Source: Ruegeria halocynthiae (lineage in GTDB: Bacteria > Pseudomonadota > Alphaproteobacteria > Rhodobacterales > Rhodobacteraceae). From it: 64,000 nucleotides of DNA. Where the stretch lies: contig NZ_JQEZ01000001.1 in the NCBI RefSeq assembly GCF_000743705.1, forward strand, positions 922,070-986,069. Direction: 5' to 3'. The translations under genes and the position numbers were made by a program. This document shows, piece after piece, positions 1-9,152 of this stretch. Below the pieces are notes generated by a model. It was not told where the DNA came from, did no database searches, and saw nothing but the letters and a program-made list of their open reading frames with translations. How positions within the stretch are numbered: position 1 is the stretch's first letter; each line of letters starts with the position of its first letter.

Positions 1-545
1 TGACCCTGACCACCATTTCAATCCCCGAATTTCTGATCGGTTATGTTCTGGTCTATTTCGTTGCGGTTAAGCTGGGTATGTTCTCACCGCTGGCCATGAT
101 CAATGACAGCATGACACTGGGCCAAAAGCTGAATTCCATTGCCTTGCCCGTCATCGTTCTGACGTTGGTTGTTCTGGCGCATATGATGCGCATGACACGG
201 GCCGCGATCCTGAACGTGATGCAATCGGCCTATGTGGAAACGGCCGAACTGAAGGGTCTGAGCAATTTCAAGATCATCTACCGCCACGCGCTGCCCAACG
301 CGGTTGCGCCCATTGTCAACGTTGTGATGCTGAACCTGGCTTATCTGGTTGTCGGTGTCGTCGTGGTTGAAGTGGTGTTCGTCTATCCCGGCATGGGACA
401 ATACCTGGTGGATCACGTGACCAAACGTGACGTGCCTGTGGTTCTGGCCTGCGGTGTGATTTTTGCCGCCATCTATATCGGACTGAACATGGTTGCTGAC
501 ATCGTTGCCATTCTGGCCAACCCAAGGCTGAGGCATCCGAAATGA
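1..545 (+). CDS. Peptide-type ABC transporter permease, DppB-like (5' truncated)
   Basis: Inner-membrane permease of a dipeptide/oligopeptide/nickel-class (BPD_transp_1) ABC importer. The reading frame is already open at base 3 with no start in the window, so the N-terminal half lies off the left edge. About 181 residues remain, with several hydrophobic helices. The EAA loop that contacts the ATPase is visible around ETAELKGLSNFKIIYRHALP, followed by the family's VYPGMGQYLVDHV segment near the C-terminus. Its TGA overlaps the ATG of the next permease (ATGA), so the two are translationally coupled. The substrate cannot be told without the binding protein, which is presumably further left. Confidence 0.9.
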   Translation, partial: TLTTISIPEFLIGYVLVYFVAVKLGMFSPLAMINDSMTLGQKLNSIALPVIVLTLVVLAHMMRMTRAAILNVMQSAYVETAELKGLSNFKIIYRHALPNAVAPIVNVVMLNLAYLVVGVVVVEVVFVYPGMGQYLVDHVTKRDVPVVLACGVIFAAIYIGLNMVADIVAILANPRLRHPK

Positions 546-1357
546 AGAACATCCCAATCTCTGCAATGATCGGGCTGGCCTTTACAGCCCTGTATTTCAT
601 CATCGCCATCTTTGCCCCTCTGCTGGCCCCCTACGGTATGGCCGAAGTTGTCGGCGATGTGTGGGAGCCATCCAGTTCGCAATTCTGGCTGGGAACCGAC
701 AATATCGGGCGCGATCTGCTGAGCCGCATGATCTATGGCGGCCGCACGACGATCTTCATCGCCACTGCCGCGACGATCCTCAGCTTTGTGACCGGCTCGA
801 CCCTTGGCTTTCTGGCTGCCGTTCTGGGTGGCTGGGCTGATCAGGTCATGTCGCGCCTTGTCGATCTGATCATGTCGATCCCGACCCTGATCTCGGCGTT
901 GGTGGTTCTGGCGATGGTTCCGGTCACCATTCCGGTGCTGATCATCGTCATGGGCCTGCTGGACGCGACCCGTGTCTATCGTCTGGCCCGTGCGGTTGCG
1001 GTGGATATCGCCGTGATGGACTATGTCGAGGCGGCCAAGCTGCGGGGGGAACGTCAGGCCTGGATCATCTTCCGCGAAGTCCTGCCCAACGCCCTGTCAC
1101 CGTTGGTCGCAGAACTGGGCCTGCGGTTCATCTTCATGGTTCTGTTTGTCTCGACCCTGTCTTTCCTGGGCCTGGGCGTTCAGCCGCCGCTGGCGGATTG
1201 GGGCGGCATCGTGAAGGAAAACAAAGATGGCATCGTTTATGGCATCGGTGCGGCGCTGTACCCCGCCGTGGCGATTGCGACGTTGGCGATCTCGGTCAAC
1301 CTTGTGGCTGACTGGGTCCTGAACCGTACAACTTCGCTGAAAGGAGGCCGGGGATGA
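542..1357 (+). CDS. Peptide-type ABC transporter permease, DppC-like
   Basis: Second inner-membrane permease of the same importer, 271 aa, normal for DppC/OppC. It opens with a TM helix (FTALYFIIAIFAPLLAPYG) and the family's N-terminal FWLGTDNIGRDLLSRMIYGG segment. The EAA loop is YVEAAKLRGERQAWIIFREV, and conserved FLGLGVQPPLADWG follows. The start overlaps the upstream permease stop, and the stop overlaps the ATPase start (ATGA at 1354-1357), so three genes are read as one unit. Family assignment is certain; substrate (peptide, opine, nickel or glycoside) is not. Confidence 0.92.
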   Translation: MKNIPISAMIGLAFTALYFIIAIFAPLLAPYGMAEVVGDVWEPSSSQFWLGTDNIGRDLLSRMIYGGRTTIFIATAATILSFVTGSTLGFLAAVLGGWADQVMSRLVDLIMSIPTLISALVVLAMVPVTIPVLIIVMGLLDATRVYRLARAVAVDIAVMDYVEAAKLRGERQAWIIFREVLPNALSPLVAELGLRFIFMVLFVSTLSFLGLGVQPPLADWGGIVKENKDGIVYGIGAALYPAVAIATLAISVNLVADWVLNRTTSLKGGRG

Positions 1358-2991
1358 GTGATACCCTTCTCAAGGTCCGCGACCTCAAGATCGGCGCGAC
1401 TGTGTACCCGCCGGGTGAGAAACCCCATGACATCGAGATCGTGCACGGGGTCAGCTTTGACCTTGAGCGCGGCAAGGTGCTGGGGCTGATCGGAGAATCC
1501 GGGGCCGGCAAATCCACCATCGGTCTGGCCTCGATGGCCTATGGCCGGGGCGGGGTCGAGATCACCGGAGGCGAGGTTTGGGTCAACGGGCGCGACATCC
1601 TGAAATCTCCTCACGGGGATATCCGCAAGCTGCGGGGGGGCGAGGTTACCTATGTCTCGCAATCCGCGGCGGCATCCTTCAACCCTGCCAAGAAGATCAT
1701 GGATCAGGTGGTTGAGGCTGCGGTCGAACAGAAAAAGTTCAGCCGCAAAGAGGCCGAGCGTCGTGCGCGCGAACTGTTTGCCAAGCTGGGTCTGCCCGAT
1801 CCGGACAATATCGGCGAGCGCTATCCGCACCAGGTTTCGGGCGGTCAGTTGCAGCGGTGCATGACTGCGCTGGCGCTGTGTCCCGAACCCGATCTGGTGG
1901 TGTTTGACGAACCGACGACGGCACTGGACGTGACCACACAGATCGACGTCCTGATGGCGATCAAAGAGGCCATTGCCGACACTGGCGTTGGCGCGCTGTA
2001 TATCACCCACGATCTGGCAGTTGTGGCGCAGGTCAGCGACGACATCATGGTCCTGCGAATGGGCGATATGGTCGAATACGGCAGCACCGACCAGATCATC
2101 AACAACCCGCAAGAGGGATACACCCAGGCGCTGGTCTCGGTTCGGTCCATCGAACACGAAGAGAAAAAGCCCACACCAGAACCGGTGCTGAGCGTTGACG
2201 GTATCACCGCGCGCTACAAGGGGTTGAACTTCGACGTGTTGCACAACGTCAATGTCGAGCTTCATCCGGGGCAGACATTGGCCGTTGTGGGCGAATCCGG
2301 CTCGGGCAAGTCGACACTGGCGCGGGTGATCACCGGGTTGCTGCCGCCGCGCGATGGCGAGATCACCTTTGCCGGCCGCAAGCTCAGCCCCAATCTGAAG
2401 GGCCGCAACCGCGAAGACCTGCGCGAGTTGCAGATGATCTATCAGATGGCTGACGTGGCGATGAACCCGCGCCAGACAGTTGGTACGATCATCGGACGCC
2501 CGCTGGAGTTCTACTTCGGTATGCGCGGCGCTGAAAAACGCAAGCGGATCATCGAATTGCTGGACGAAATCGAGCTGGGCGAAAAGTTCATGGATCGCTA
2601 TCCGGCGGAACTGTCCGGTGGTCAGAAACAGCGTGTCTGCATCGCCCGGTCGCTGGCGGCCAAGCCCAAGTTGATCATCTGCGATGAGGTCACTTCGGCG
2701 CTGGATCCACTGGTGGCGGACGGCATCCTGAAGCTGCTTCTGGACCTGCAAAAGATCGAGGATGTGGCATATCTGTTCATCACCCACGATCTGGCCACGG
2801 TCCGCGCAATCAGCGACAGCATTGCGGTGATGTATCAGGGGCGCGTGGTGCGGTATGGATCAAAATCCGAGGTTCTGAGCCCGCCGTTCGACGACTATAC
2901 CGACTTGCTGCTCAGCTCGGTCCCCGAGATGCATCTGGGCTGGCTGGAAGAGGTCGTCGCCCACCGCAAGATGGAAAGCGCCGGAAACTGA
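1354..2991 (+). CDS. Double ATPase of peptide-type ABC importer (DppD-DppF fusion)
   Basis: A single 545-aa chain carries both nucleotide-binding domains that are separate DppD and DppF proteins in E. coli. Domain 1 has Walker A GESGAGKST (residues 47-55), signature VSGGQLQR near 160 and Walker B LVVFDEPT. Domain 2 has Walker A GESGSGKST near 312, signature LSGGQKQR near 420 and LIICDEVT. It energises the two upstream permeases at the cytoplasmic face. Fused ATPases are common in alphaproteobacterial importers of this class. It is the last gene of the operon, followed by a strong hairpin at 3029-3068. Confidence 0.94.
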   Translation: MSDTLLKVRDLKIGATVYPPGEKPHDIEIVHGVSFDLERGKVLGLIGESGAGKSTIGLASMAYGRGGVEITGGEVWVNGRDILKSPHGDIRKLRGGEVTYVSQSAAASFNPAKKIMDQVVEAAVEQKKFSRKEAERRARELFAKLGLPDPDNIGERYPHQVSGGQLQRCMTALALCPEPDLVVFDEPTTALDVTTQIDVLMAIKEAIADTGVGALYITHDLAVVAQVSDDIMVLRMGDMVEYGSTDQIINNPQEGYTQALVSVRSIEHEEKKPTPEPVLSVDGITARYKGLNFDVLHNVNVELHPGQTLAVVGESGSGKSTLARVITGLLPPRDGEITFAGRKLSPNLKGRNREDLRELQMIYQMADVAMNPRQTVGTIIGRPLEFYFGMRGAEKRKRIIELLDEIELGEKFMDRYPAELSGGQKQRVCIARSLAAKPKLIICDEVTSALDPLVADGILKLLLDLQKIEDVAYLFITHDLATVRAISDSIAVMYQGRVVRYGSKSEVLSPPFDDYTDLLLSSVPEMHLGWLEEVVAHRKMESAGN

Positions 2992-3028
2992 TCTGCCCCC
3001 CGCAGTGTAACAAGCTGATGAAACTTTG

Positions 3029-3068
3029 AAATCCCGGCGCTTGGCATGATGACAAGCGTCGGGATTTT
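3029..3068 (+). terminator. Intrinsic terminator after the peptide ABC operon
   Basis: A 15-bp stem with one G-T wobble (3029-3043 with 3053-3067), a 9-nt loop and a short T-run. It lies 37 bp past the ATPase stop and so closes the operon. It also argues against any start for the next gene upstream of 3154. Confidence 0.8.
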
Positions 3069-3153
3069 GCTATTGGGGGCGCGAACTGACGGCCGGAGGC
3101 AAACGAATCCCCTTAGGTCGGACAAAACCGCAATTTTTTCACGAGATCGAACC

Positions 3154-3993
3154 ATGGACCGTAAACTGCTACTGATCGTTCTGGACGGCGTCCCCTGGCG
3201 CAACTTTCGCCGCTTGTTCGGCAACCTGGAAGGCTGGGTCGACAGCGGCGAAGCGCAGGTCTGGAAGATGCGCGCGGTCCTGCCGTCGACATCCGCCAGT
3301 TGCTATGCCTCGATCCATACCGGTGTGACGCCGCAGGAACATGGCTGCACCGGCAATGGCAATGTGTTTCGGTTAAGCCACAAGGACGTGTTCAGCCAGG
3401 TGCGCGAGGGCGGTGGCGTCACGGGTGCTGTGACGCACAGCTACTGGTCGCAATTTTTCAACCGCCATCCGTTCGATTACGTCCGCGATGTCGAATACGA
3501 CGAACCCGAAAGCCAAACCATCAACCATGGCCGTTTTCACAGCATGACCGGCTATGGCAAGGCCAATCAGATGACGCCCTGCGACGTGGACCTGTTCGGC
3601 ACGCTGACCAATCTTTGTCTGCGCTTTGGGCTGGATTACGGCATCCTGCACACCTGCACGCTGGACAGTATGGGGCACCGGTTCTTCCACGATTGCGAAG
3701 AAATGGATCACGCCTGTTTCGTCATGGACGAGATGCTGGCCCCCTTCATCACACGCTGGCGGCAATTGGGCTATGAGGTAATCGTGACCGCCGACCACGG
3801 GCAGGACGAACGCGGCCACCACGGTGGGCGCAGCCCGATGCAGCAGGAAACGGCGCTGTATTACTTTGGCGACGCCAAGGGCCCGGACGCGGATACCGTG
3901 ATCGACCAGTTGCAACTGGCCCCCACGATCCTCAGACGTATGGGCGCACCGGTGGCAGAGACCATGAAAGCCAAGTCTTTCCTGACCTGGTAA
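3154..3993 (+). CDS. Alkaline-phosphatase-superfamily phosphodiesterase/nucleotide pyrophosphatase-like protein
   Basis: A 279-aa cytosolic-looking protein of the type I phosphodiesterase/nucleotide pyrophosphatase family; no signal peptide. Metal-ligand motifs are LLIVLDG (D11), TLDSMGHRF with Asp and His, and TADHGQDERGHHGG near the C-terminus. The usual nucleophile Thr region reads LPSTSASCY, so Ser47 is my best guess for the nucleophile. These enzymes cleave phosphodiester or phosphonate bonds using two metal ions; the substrate is unknown here. The frame extends upstream to 3046, but that start lies inside the terminator, so the ATG at 3154 is chosen. Confidence 0.75.
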   Translation: MDRKLLLIVLDGVPWRNFRRLFGNLEGWVDSGEAQVWKMRAVLPSTSASCYASIHTGVTPQEHGCTGNGNVFRLSHKDVFSQVREGGGVTGAVTHSYWSQFFNRHPFDYVRDVEYDEPESQTINHGRFHSMTGYGKANQMTPCDVDLFGTLTNLCLRFGLDYGILHTCTLDSMGHRFFHDCEEMDHACFVMDEMLAPFITRWRQLGYEVIVTADHGQDERGHHGGRSPMQQETALYYFGDAKGPDADTVIDQLQLAPTILRRMGAPVAETMKAKSFLTW

Positions 3994-4008
3994 CAGGGGT
4001 TGCGGGGG

Positions 4009-4932
4009 TCAGTCGTAGGACCAGATCCCCTGCCCCAAAGCTTCGATCCCGACCGAGATCCTCTCAAAGCTGTCGGCCGCGCGTTTCACTGTCGTACGGG
4101 CGCGCAGATAGCCATGAACAAGGCCGGGCTCATTGATCCAATGGGCCTGTCCGCCTGCTGCGGTGATCTTGTTGCAATAGGCTGACCCGTCGTCCCGCAA
4201 AGGGTCGCAATCCGCCGTCACCACAACCGTGGGCGGCAGATTGGAAAAATCCGTGTCGTGCAGCGGCGCAAAGCTGGGATCGTTTTCCGGAACCGGGCCG
4301 CCACTGCGCAATTTCTCATAGAACAGGATATCATCCAGTGTCAAAAGCGGCGCATGGGCGTGTTCCACGTATGATCCCTGCGATGTGTCGCCGCCCAAGC
4401 CCGGATAGATCAGAACCTGACCCAGCACATTATCCAGACGTCCACGCGCGTGATGTGCCACTGCAGTTGCCAGGTTACCCCCAGCACTGTCGCCTGCCAG
4501 AATCAAAGGGTCGCCAAATTCCACTGCGGCCCAGGTTGTCGCTGTCCAGGCGTCCTGAAACTGTGCCGGGTGCAGATGTTCCGGGCACAGACGATAATCG
4601 ACCGAGACGATCCGATACCCGGTCTGCGCGCAAATCTCGGCACAGACATCATCGTGGCTGTCCAGCCCCCCGACAACAAAACCGCCGCCATGAAAATAGA
4701 CAACGGTCCGCGTTGGATCACCGGCAGAATAGACCCGGACAGGCACGCCATCGGCGGGCCTGTCCTGCGTTTCCACACCTGCGGGTCGAGGTTGGCGAAA
4801 GCTCTGACACATTGCGTCATACACCCGCCGCTGATCATCGACTGACAGATCGACCGCATCGTCGGGGTAACTTTCAGCCGTTCGTCTTATGAACGCCCAT
4901 GTCTCTTCGTCGATCAGACGTTCATAATCCAT
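4009..4932 (-). CDS. Alpha/beta hydrolase, HSL family (esterase/lipase-like)
   Basis: 307 aa. Oxyanion-hole motif FHGGGF (HGGG at 81-84), nucleophile Ser149 in GDSAGGN, and the likely rest of the triad, Asp243 (DCDPLRDDG) and His273 (LVHGYL), define a hormone-sensitive-lipase-type carboxylesterase. No signal peptide, so it acts on intracellular short-chain or aromatic esters. The SD AGGAGGTGAT is nearly perfect and begins at the stop codon of the upstream acyl-CoA synthetase, so the two are co-transcribed and coupled. The pairing suggests a catabolic route in which an ester or thioester is released and CoA-activated; this is inference. Confidence 0.85.
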   Translation of the reverse strand: MDYERLIDEETWAFIRRTAESYPDDAVDLSVDDQRRVYDAMCQSFRQPRPAGVETQDRPADGVPVRVYSAGDPTRTVVYFHGGGFVVGGLDSHDDVCAEICAQTGYRIVSVDYRLCPEHLHPAQFQDAWTATTWAAVEFGDPLILAGDSAGGNLATAVAHHARGRLDNVLGQVLIYPGLGGDTSQGSYVEHAHAPLLTLDDILFYEKLRSGGPVPENDPSFAPLHDTDFSNLPPTVVVTADCDPLRDDGSAYCNKITAAGGQAHWINEPGLVHGYLRARTTVKRAADSFERISVGIEALGQGIWSYD

Positions 4933-4944
4933 ATCACCTCCTGA

Positions 4945-6834
4945 TCAGGCGGCCCATTCCCACGGTCGGGTGAACGATCCCAGCACTTTGTTGACATCGT
5001 CCTCGGAGGAACCGTTCGCGTCAAGCTGCGCAACAAGTCCACGCTTCTTGTCGTCGATGACCGACGAGACCCGCGCGGTAACGCCACCCTCTTCCAGCGC
5101 GCTGTCGTAGATCCGCGTGATCGCCTGTTTGCGCAATTCTGGCTTGAAGACCTTACCGACCGCAGTTTTCGGCAGTTCGGACAGGATCGTCAGATGTTTC
5201 GGCTGCGCTGCGCGTTCATGTACGTGCACTTTGCAGAACTCCATCAGTTCCGCCTCGGTCACGCTGGCCCCATCGACCAGTTCGACAAAGGCACAGGGAA
5301 CCTCGCCTGCGTGGGAATCCGGCTGTCCGATGGCACCAGCAAAGGCTACCGCATCGTGACCCAGCAGGGCCTCTTCGATTTCCGCCGGGTCGATGTTATG
5401 ACCACCCCGGATGATCAGGTCTTTGGCGCGGCCGGTGATCCACAGATAGCCGTCCTCGTCAAACCGACCCAGATCGCCGGTGCGCAGATATTTGTCGAAG
5501 TGATAGAGGTTCGTGTTCTTGTCCACCTCGGTATAGGTGTTGCCCGCATACACCCCGGGGTTCGAGATACAGATCTCACCAATCTCATCAGCGGCGCATT
5601 CCTTGGGCCCATCGGGGCCGTCATGCAGAATTTTGACATCCGTATAGGGGAAGGGAATCCCGATTGACCCGATTTTCTTTTCGCCATCCACCGGGTTGCA
5701 GGACACCAGACATGTCGCCTCGGTCAGACCATAACCTTCGACGATGGTGACACCGGTGGCTTCTTCGAAGCGGCGGAACAGTTCAACCGGCAACGGTGCC
5801 GAGCCCGAGAACGCGGTTTTCACGCTTGAGATATCCGCATCCACCGGACGCTGCATCTTGGCGGAAATCGCGGTGGGCACGGTGATGATGAACGAGATTT
5901 TCCAGCGTTCGATCAGTTTCCAGAAATTGTCGAACACCCCGTCTCCGCGATATCCGGCAGGTGTCGGGAACACCACATGCGCCCCGGACGCCACAGCGGC
6001 CATCATGATCACATGCACCGCAAAGACGTGGAACATGGGCAGCGGGCACATGATCACATCCTCGTCCGAGAACATCAGCGTACTGCCCAGCCAGCCGTTG
6101 TAGATCAGGCCGGAATACTTGTGCTGCGCCACCTTGGGCATCCCGGTCGTACCGCCGGTGTGGAAGTAACAGGCAACACGGTCTTCCTTGCTGTCCTCAA
6201 AGGTCAGCGTCGTGGGCTGTTTGGCCAGTTCCTGATTGAAATCCTTGTAATCGGCGTGCGCCAGGTGTTCCTTATCCCCCATCTTGGGGCGCAGGAAGGG
6301 CACCAGCCAGGATTTGGGCGGTGTCAGATATCGGTTCAGATCAATCTCAAGAATGGTGTTGACCTTGGGCGCGTGGCGTACCGCCTCTTCGACCTTTTGC
6401 GCCACATCGGTTTTGGGAAAGGCCTTGAGCGTCACCACAACCTTGGCCCCGGTTTCGCGCAGGATGGCGGCGATCTGTTCGGGCTCAAGCAGCGGGTTGA
6501 TCGGATTGACGATCCCGGCAACGGCCCCGCCCATCATGGTGATCAGCGTTTCATTACAATTGGGCAGCACATAGGCAACAACGTCCTTTTCCCCAATCCC
6601 CAACGAGCGGAACAGGTTCGCTGCCTGATTGACCTTGCCCAGCAGTTGGGACCAGGTCAGCGTTTCGGCCTTGTCCTTCGGGCCCGACATCAGCTGAAAG
6701 CTGATCGCATCATTGTTCGGAAACTTGTCCGTTGTGCGGGACAGCATCTGGTGGAATGTGACCGGAACATCCCGATCCTCCCACGACATTTCCTGCTCAA
6801 TCCTCGCTTTGTCTTCTACGCCCACAAAGGCCAT
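4945..6834 (-). CDS. AMP-forming acyl-CoA synthetase
   Basis: 629 aa, ANL superfamily. Visible motifs are the ATP loop HTGGTTGMPK, EGYGLTEAT, the hinge region YLRTGDLGRFDEDGYLWITG, DLIIRGGHNIDP, and the C-terminal catalytic Lys in PKTAVGKVFKPE. The enzyme makes acyl-AMP and then acyl-CoA from a free acid, ATP and CoA. Length and motifs fit a medium/long-chain or uncharacterised fatty-acid-type ligase rather than acetyl-CoA synthetase. The start has a GGGAGGAA SD. It is the first gene of a two-gene operon with the downstream HSL-type hydrolase, 12 bp away. Confidence 0.88.
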   Translation of the reverse strand: MAFVGVEDKARIEQEMSWEDRDVPVTFHQMLSRTTDKFPNNDAISFQLMSGPKDKAETLTWSQLLGKVNQAANLFRSLGIGEKDVVAYVLPNCNETLITMMGGAVAGIVNPINPLLEPEQIAAILRETGAKVVVTLKAFPKTDVAQKVEEAVRHAPKVNTILEIDLNRYLTPPKSWLVPFLRPKMGDKEHLAHADYKDFNQELAKQPTTLTFEDSKEDRVACYFHTGGTTGMPKVAQHKYSGLIYNGWLGSTLMFSDEDVIMCPLPMFHVFAVHVIMMAAVASGAHVVFPTPAGYRGDGVFDNFWKLIERWKISFIITVPTAISAKMQRPVDADISSVKTAFSGSAPLPVELFRRFEEATGVTIVEGYGLTEATCLVSCNPVDGEKKIGSIGIPFPYTDVKILHDGPDGPKECAADEIGEICISNPGVYAGNTYTEVDKNTNLYHFDKYLRTGDLGRFDEDGYLWITGRAKDLIIRGGHNIDPAEIEEALLGHDAVAFAGAIGQPDSHAGEVPCAFVELVDGASVTEAELMEFCKVHVHERAAQPKHLTILSELPKTAVGKVFKPELRKQAITRIYDSALEEGGVTARVSSVIDDKKRGLVAQLDANGSSEDDVNKVLGSFTRPWEWAA

Positions 6835-6990
6835 GCGGTTCCTCCCTTATCGTCTCCCATGTCATGCACGGGTTTGTTTTCCACGTCAGGATGGAAGCAA
6901 AACCGCGCATGTGCAAGCAAGGGCATAGCGACAGCAGAGGTAATTTTGTAGATTTACGCAGCGGCGGTCGCGGCTTGCCCAAACGTCAAG

Positions 6991-8811
6991 TCACTCGGCG
7001 GCGACACCGTCGGTGAACTGAAGCCGGGCCAATCGGGCATACAGACCGTCTTGCGTCACAAGGTCATCATGGGTGCCCTGCGCCACGATCTGCCCGGCCT
7101 CCAACACAATTATCCGGTCGGCTTTTTTCACGGTCGCCAAACGGTGTGCCACGATCAGCGTGGTGCGCCCGGCCCGCATCTGGTCAACCGCACCCTGCAC
7201 CGCCCGTTCGCTTTCGGCATCCAGCGCCGAGGTCGCCTCGTCCAGCAGCAGCACCGGCGCATCGCGCAGGATTGCGCGGGCGATGGCGATGCGCTGTTTT
7301 TGACCGCCTGACAACATGACACCGCGTTCACCGACAAAGCTGTCATACCCTTCGGGCAGGGCCGAGATGAAATCATGCGCGGCGGCCGCCCGAGCGGCGG
7401 CTTCGACTTCGGCATCGGTTGCGTCCAATCGGCCAAACCGGATGTTTTCACGGGCCGAGGCCGCAAAAATGGTCGGGTCTTGCGGAACCAGCGCCATATG
7501 GCTGCGGAAATCGGCGCGATCCAGATCGCGCAGATCGACACCATCCAGGCTGACGCGCCCCGCATCGGGGTCATAGAACCGCTGGATCATCTGGATGACG
7601 GTTGTTTTACCGGCACCAGAGGGGCCAACAAAGGCCACGGTTTCACCGGGGCTGACCCGCAAGGACAGGTGATCCAGCGCCACCACATCCGGGCGCGCCG
7701 GATAGCGAAAGGTGACATCGTCAAAGCGGATCTCACCCCGGACCGGCACTGGCAGAGCCTTTGCCGAGGCAGGGTCGATCACCGTGTCCTGGACGTTCAA
7801 CAATTCGACCAGACGTTCAGTCGCGCCTGCCGCGCGTTGCAGCTCGCTCCAGATTTCGGACAGGGCTGCCACGGAACCGGCCATGATGATCGAATAGATC
7901 ACGAACTGGATCAGAACCCCTTCGGTCATCACGCCGTTGCGGACATCGTTTGCCCCCATCCACAACACGCCGACAATGCCCGAGAACACCAGAAAGATCA
8001 CGATAACCGTCAAAACAGCGCGCGTTTGAATACGCCGCAACGAGACGACAAAAGATGTCTCGGTCATGTCACCGAACTGCTTGCGGCTGGCCTGTTCGTG
8101 GGTAAACGCCTGCACGGTCTGGACCGCGCCCAGCGCCTCACCCGCATTGCCGGACGAGGCCGCGATCCAGTCCTGATTTTCGCGGCTGATCACCCGCAGG
8201 CGACGCCCAAGCACCAGAATGGGCACCACAACCAGCGGAATCAGCAGCAACACCATGCCCGTCAGCTTGGCCGAGGTCAGCAGCATCAGAACCAGCCCGC
8301 CGATGAACATCAGCATATTGCGCAGGGCAATGGACACGGACGATCCCAGAACCGACTGAATAAGGGTGGTGTCGGTGGTAATCCGGCTTAGGACTTCGCC
8401 GGTCATGATGCGTTCGTAGAACTCTGGGCTCATCCCGATCACGCGGTCGAACACGGCCTTGCGGATATCGGCCACCACCCGTTCACCCAGCCGGGTGACC
8501 AGCGCATAGCGGATGCCGGTTCCGACAGCCAGAACCGCAGCAATGACCAGCGCAGCCAGAAAGTACCAATCCAGCAGCTCACCATCTTCGATGCGGAAAT
8601 TATCTACCACGCGGCGCACTGCCAGCGGCAAGGTCAGGGTCATGCTGGCAGTCAACGTCAGCGCCATCGTCGCGCCAATCATCAACATCCGGTAAGGCTT
8701 CATGAACGGCCACAGCGACGACAGAATGCCAATCTTCTTCGAACCTGCGCGCTCTTCGCTGGCACCGGGGGCAGGTTTGCTTGCTGGGCTGGCGGAGGTG
8801 GTTCTTGCCAT
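6991..8811 (-). CDS. ABC exporter, MsbA/ABCB-like half-transporter
   Basis: 606 aa with a fused membrane domain (about residues 35-320, six predicted helices) and a nucleotide-binding domain. The latter shows Walker A GPSGAGKTT, signature LSGGQKQR, Walker B LLLLDEATSALD and switch AHRLATV. It acts as a homodimer or heterodimer exporting lipid, drug or peptide from the cytoplasmic side. The N-terminal 25 residues are Ala/Ser/Pro-rich and unlike core MsbA. It stands alone between the acyl-CoA synthetase and a tRNA gene, so context gives no substrate. Confidence 0.9.
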   Translation of the reverse strand: MARTTSASPASKPAPGASEERAGSKKIGILSSLWPFMKPYRMLMIGATMALTLTASMTLTLPLAVRRVVDNFRIEDGELLDWYFLAALVIAAVLAVGTGIRYALVTRLGERVVADIRKAVFDRVIGMSPEFYERIMTGEVLSRITTDTTLIQSVLGSSVSIALRNMLMFIGGLVLMLLTSAKLTGMVLLLIPLVVVPILVLGRRLRVISRENQDWIAASSGNAGEALGAVQTVQAFTHEQASRKQFGDMTETSFVVSLRRIQTRAVLTVIVIFLVFSGIVGVLWMGANDVRNGVMTEGVLIQFVIYSIIMAGSVAALSEIWSELQRAAGATERLVELLNVQDTVIDPASAKALPVPVRGEIRFDDVTFRYPARPDVVALDHLSLRVSPGETVAFVGPSGAGKTTVIQMIQRFYDPDAGRVSLDGVDLRDLDRADFRSHMALVPQDPTIFAASARENIRFGRLDATDAEVEAAARAAAAHDFISALPEGYDSFVGERGVMLSGGQKQRIAIARAILRDAPVLLLDEATSALDAESERAVQGAVDQMRAGRTTLIVAHRLATVKKADRIIVLEAGQIVAQGTHDDLVTQDGLYARLARLQFTDGVAAE

Positions 8812-8938
8812 GTCTGGCCCTTACGTCATATTCGGACTTGTTGATCGCTTCTTGGCGGCAGCAGCACACGGGGTCAAGCGGCGGGGCGCGAAATCACCGC
8901 CCGAAAGGGCCATTTGACGCAGAATTTGGGGGATGATC

Positions 8939-9012
8939 TGGAGCGGGCGGCGGGAATCGAACCCGCGTCATTAGCTTGGAAGGCTAAGGTCTTACCACTA
9001 CACAACGCCCGC
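8939..9012 (-). tRNA. tRNA-Gly (anticodon UCC)
   Basis: On the minus strand a 74-nt cloverleaf can be folded. The acceptor stem GCGGGCG pairs with CGCCCGC. The anticodon arm TTAGC-CTTCCAA-GCTAA has UCC in the loop. The T-arm contains GGTTCGAATCC, and the discriminator T is followed by an encoded CCA (8939-8941). It reads GGA and related glycine codons. Confidence 0.97.
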
Positions 9013-9152
9013 TCAACGGGGGTCGGTTTAAGCGATGCGTCTGGTGTCGTCAAGCGTCGTTCGCGCGCGGAATTCAATTTTGCCGCGCGCTGCTGCTGAC
9101 GCATTCAAACGGCAACGCAGGGCAGTTCGAGTGCCCCCAGGCATCACGCTTA

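Noticed and set aside
1237-2787. 516-codon open frame antisense to the double ATPase gene
   Set aside because: Lies wholly opposite a clear ABC ATPase with all motifs; composition (His/Gln/Arg-rich, no domains) is the usual mirror of GC-rich codons.
3046-3153. N-terminal extension of the phosphodiesterase-like protein
   Set aside because: The start would sit inside the terminator of the previous operon; the homologous N-terminus begins at 3154.
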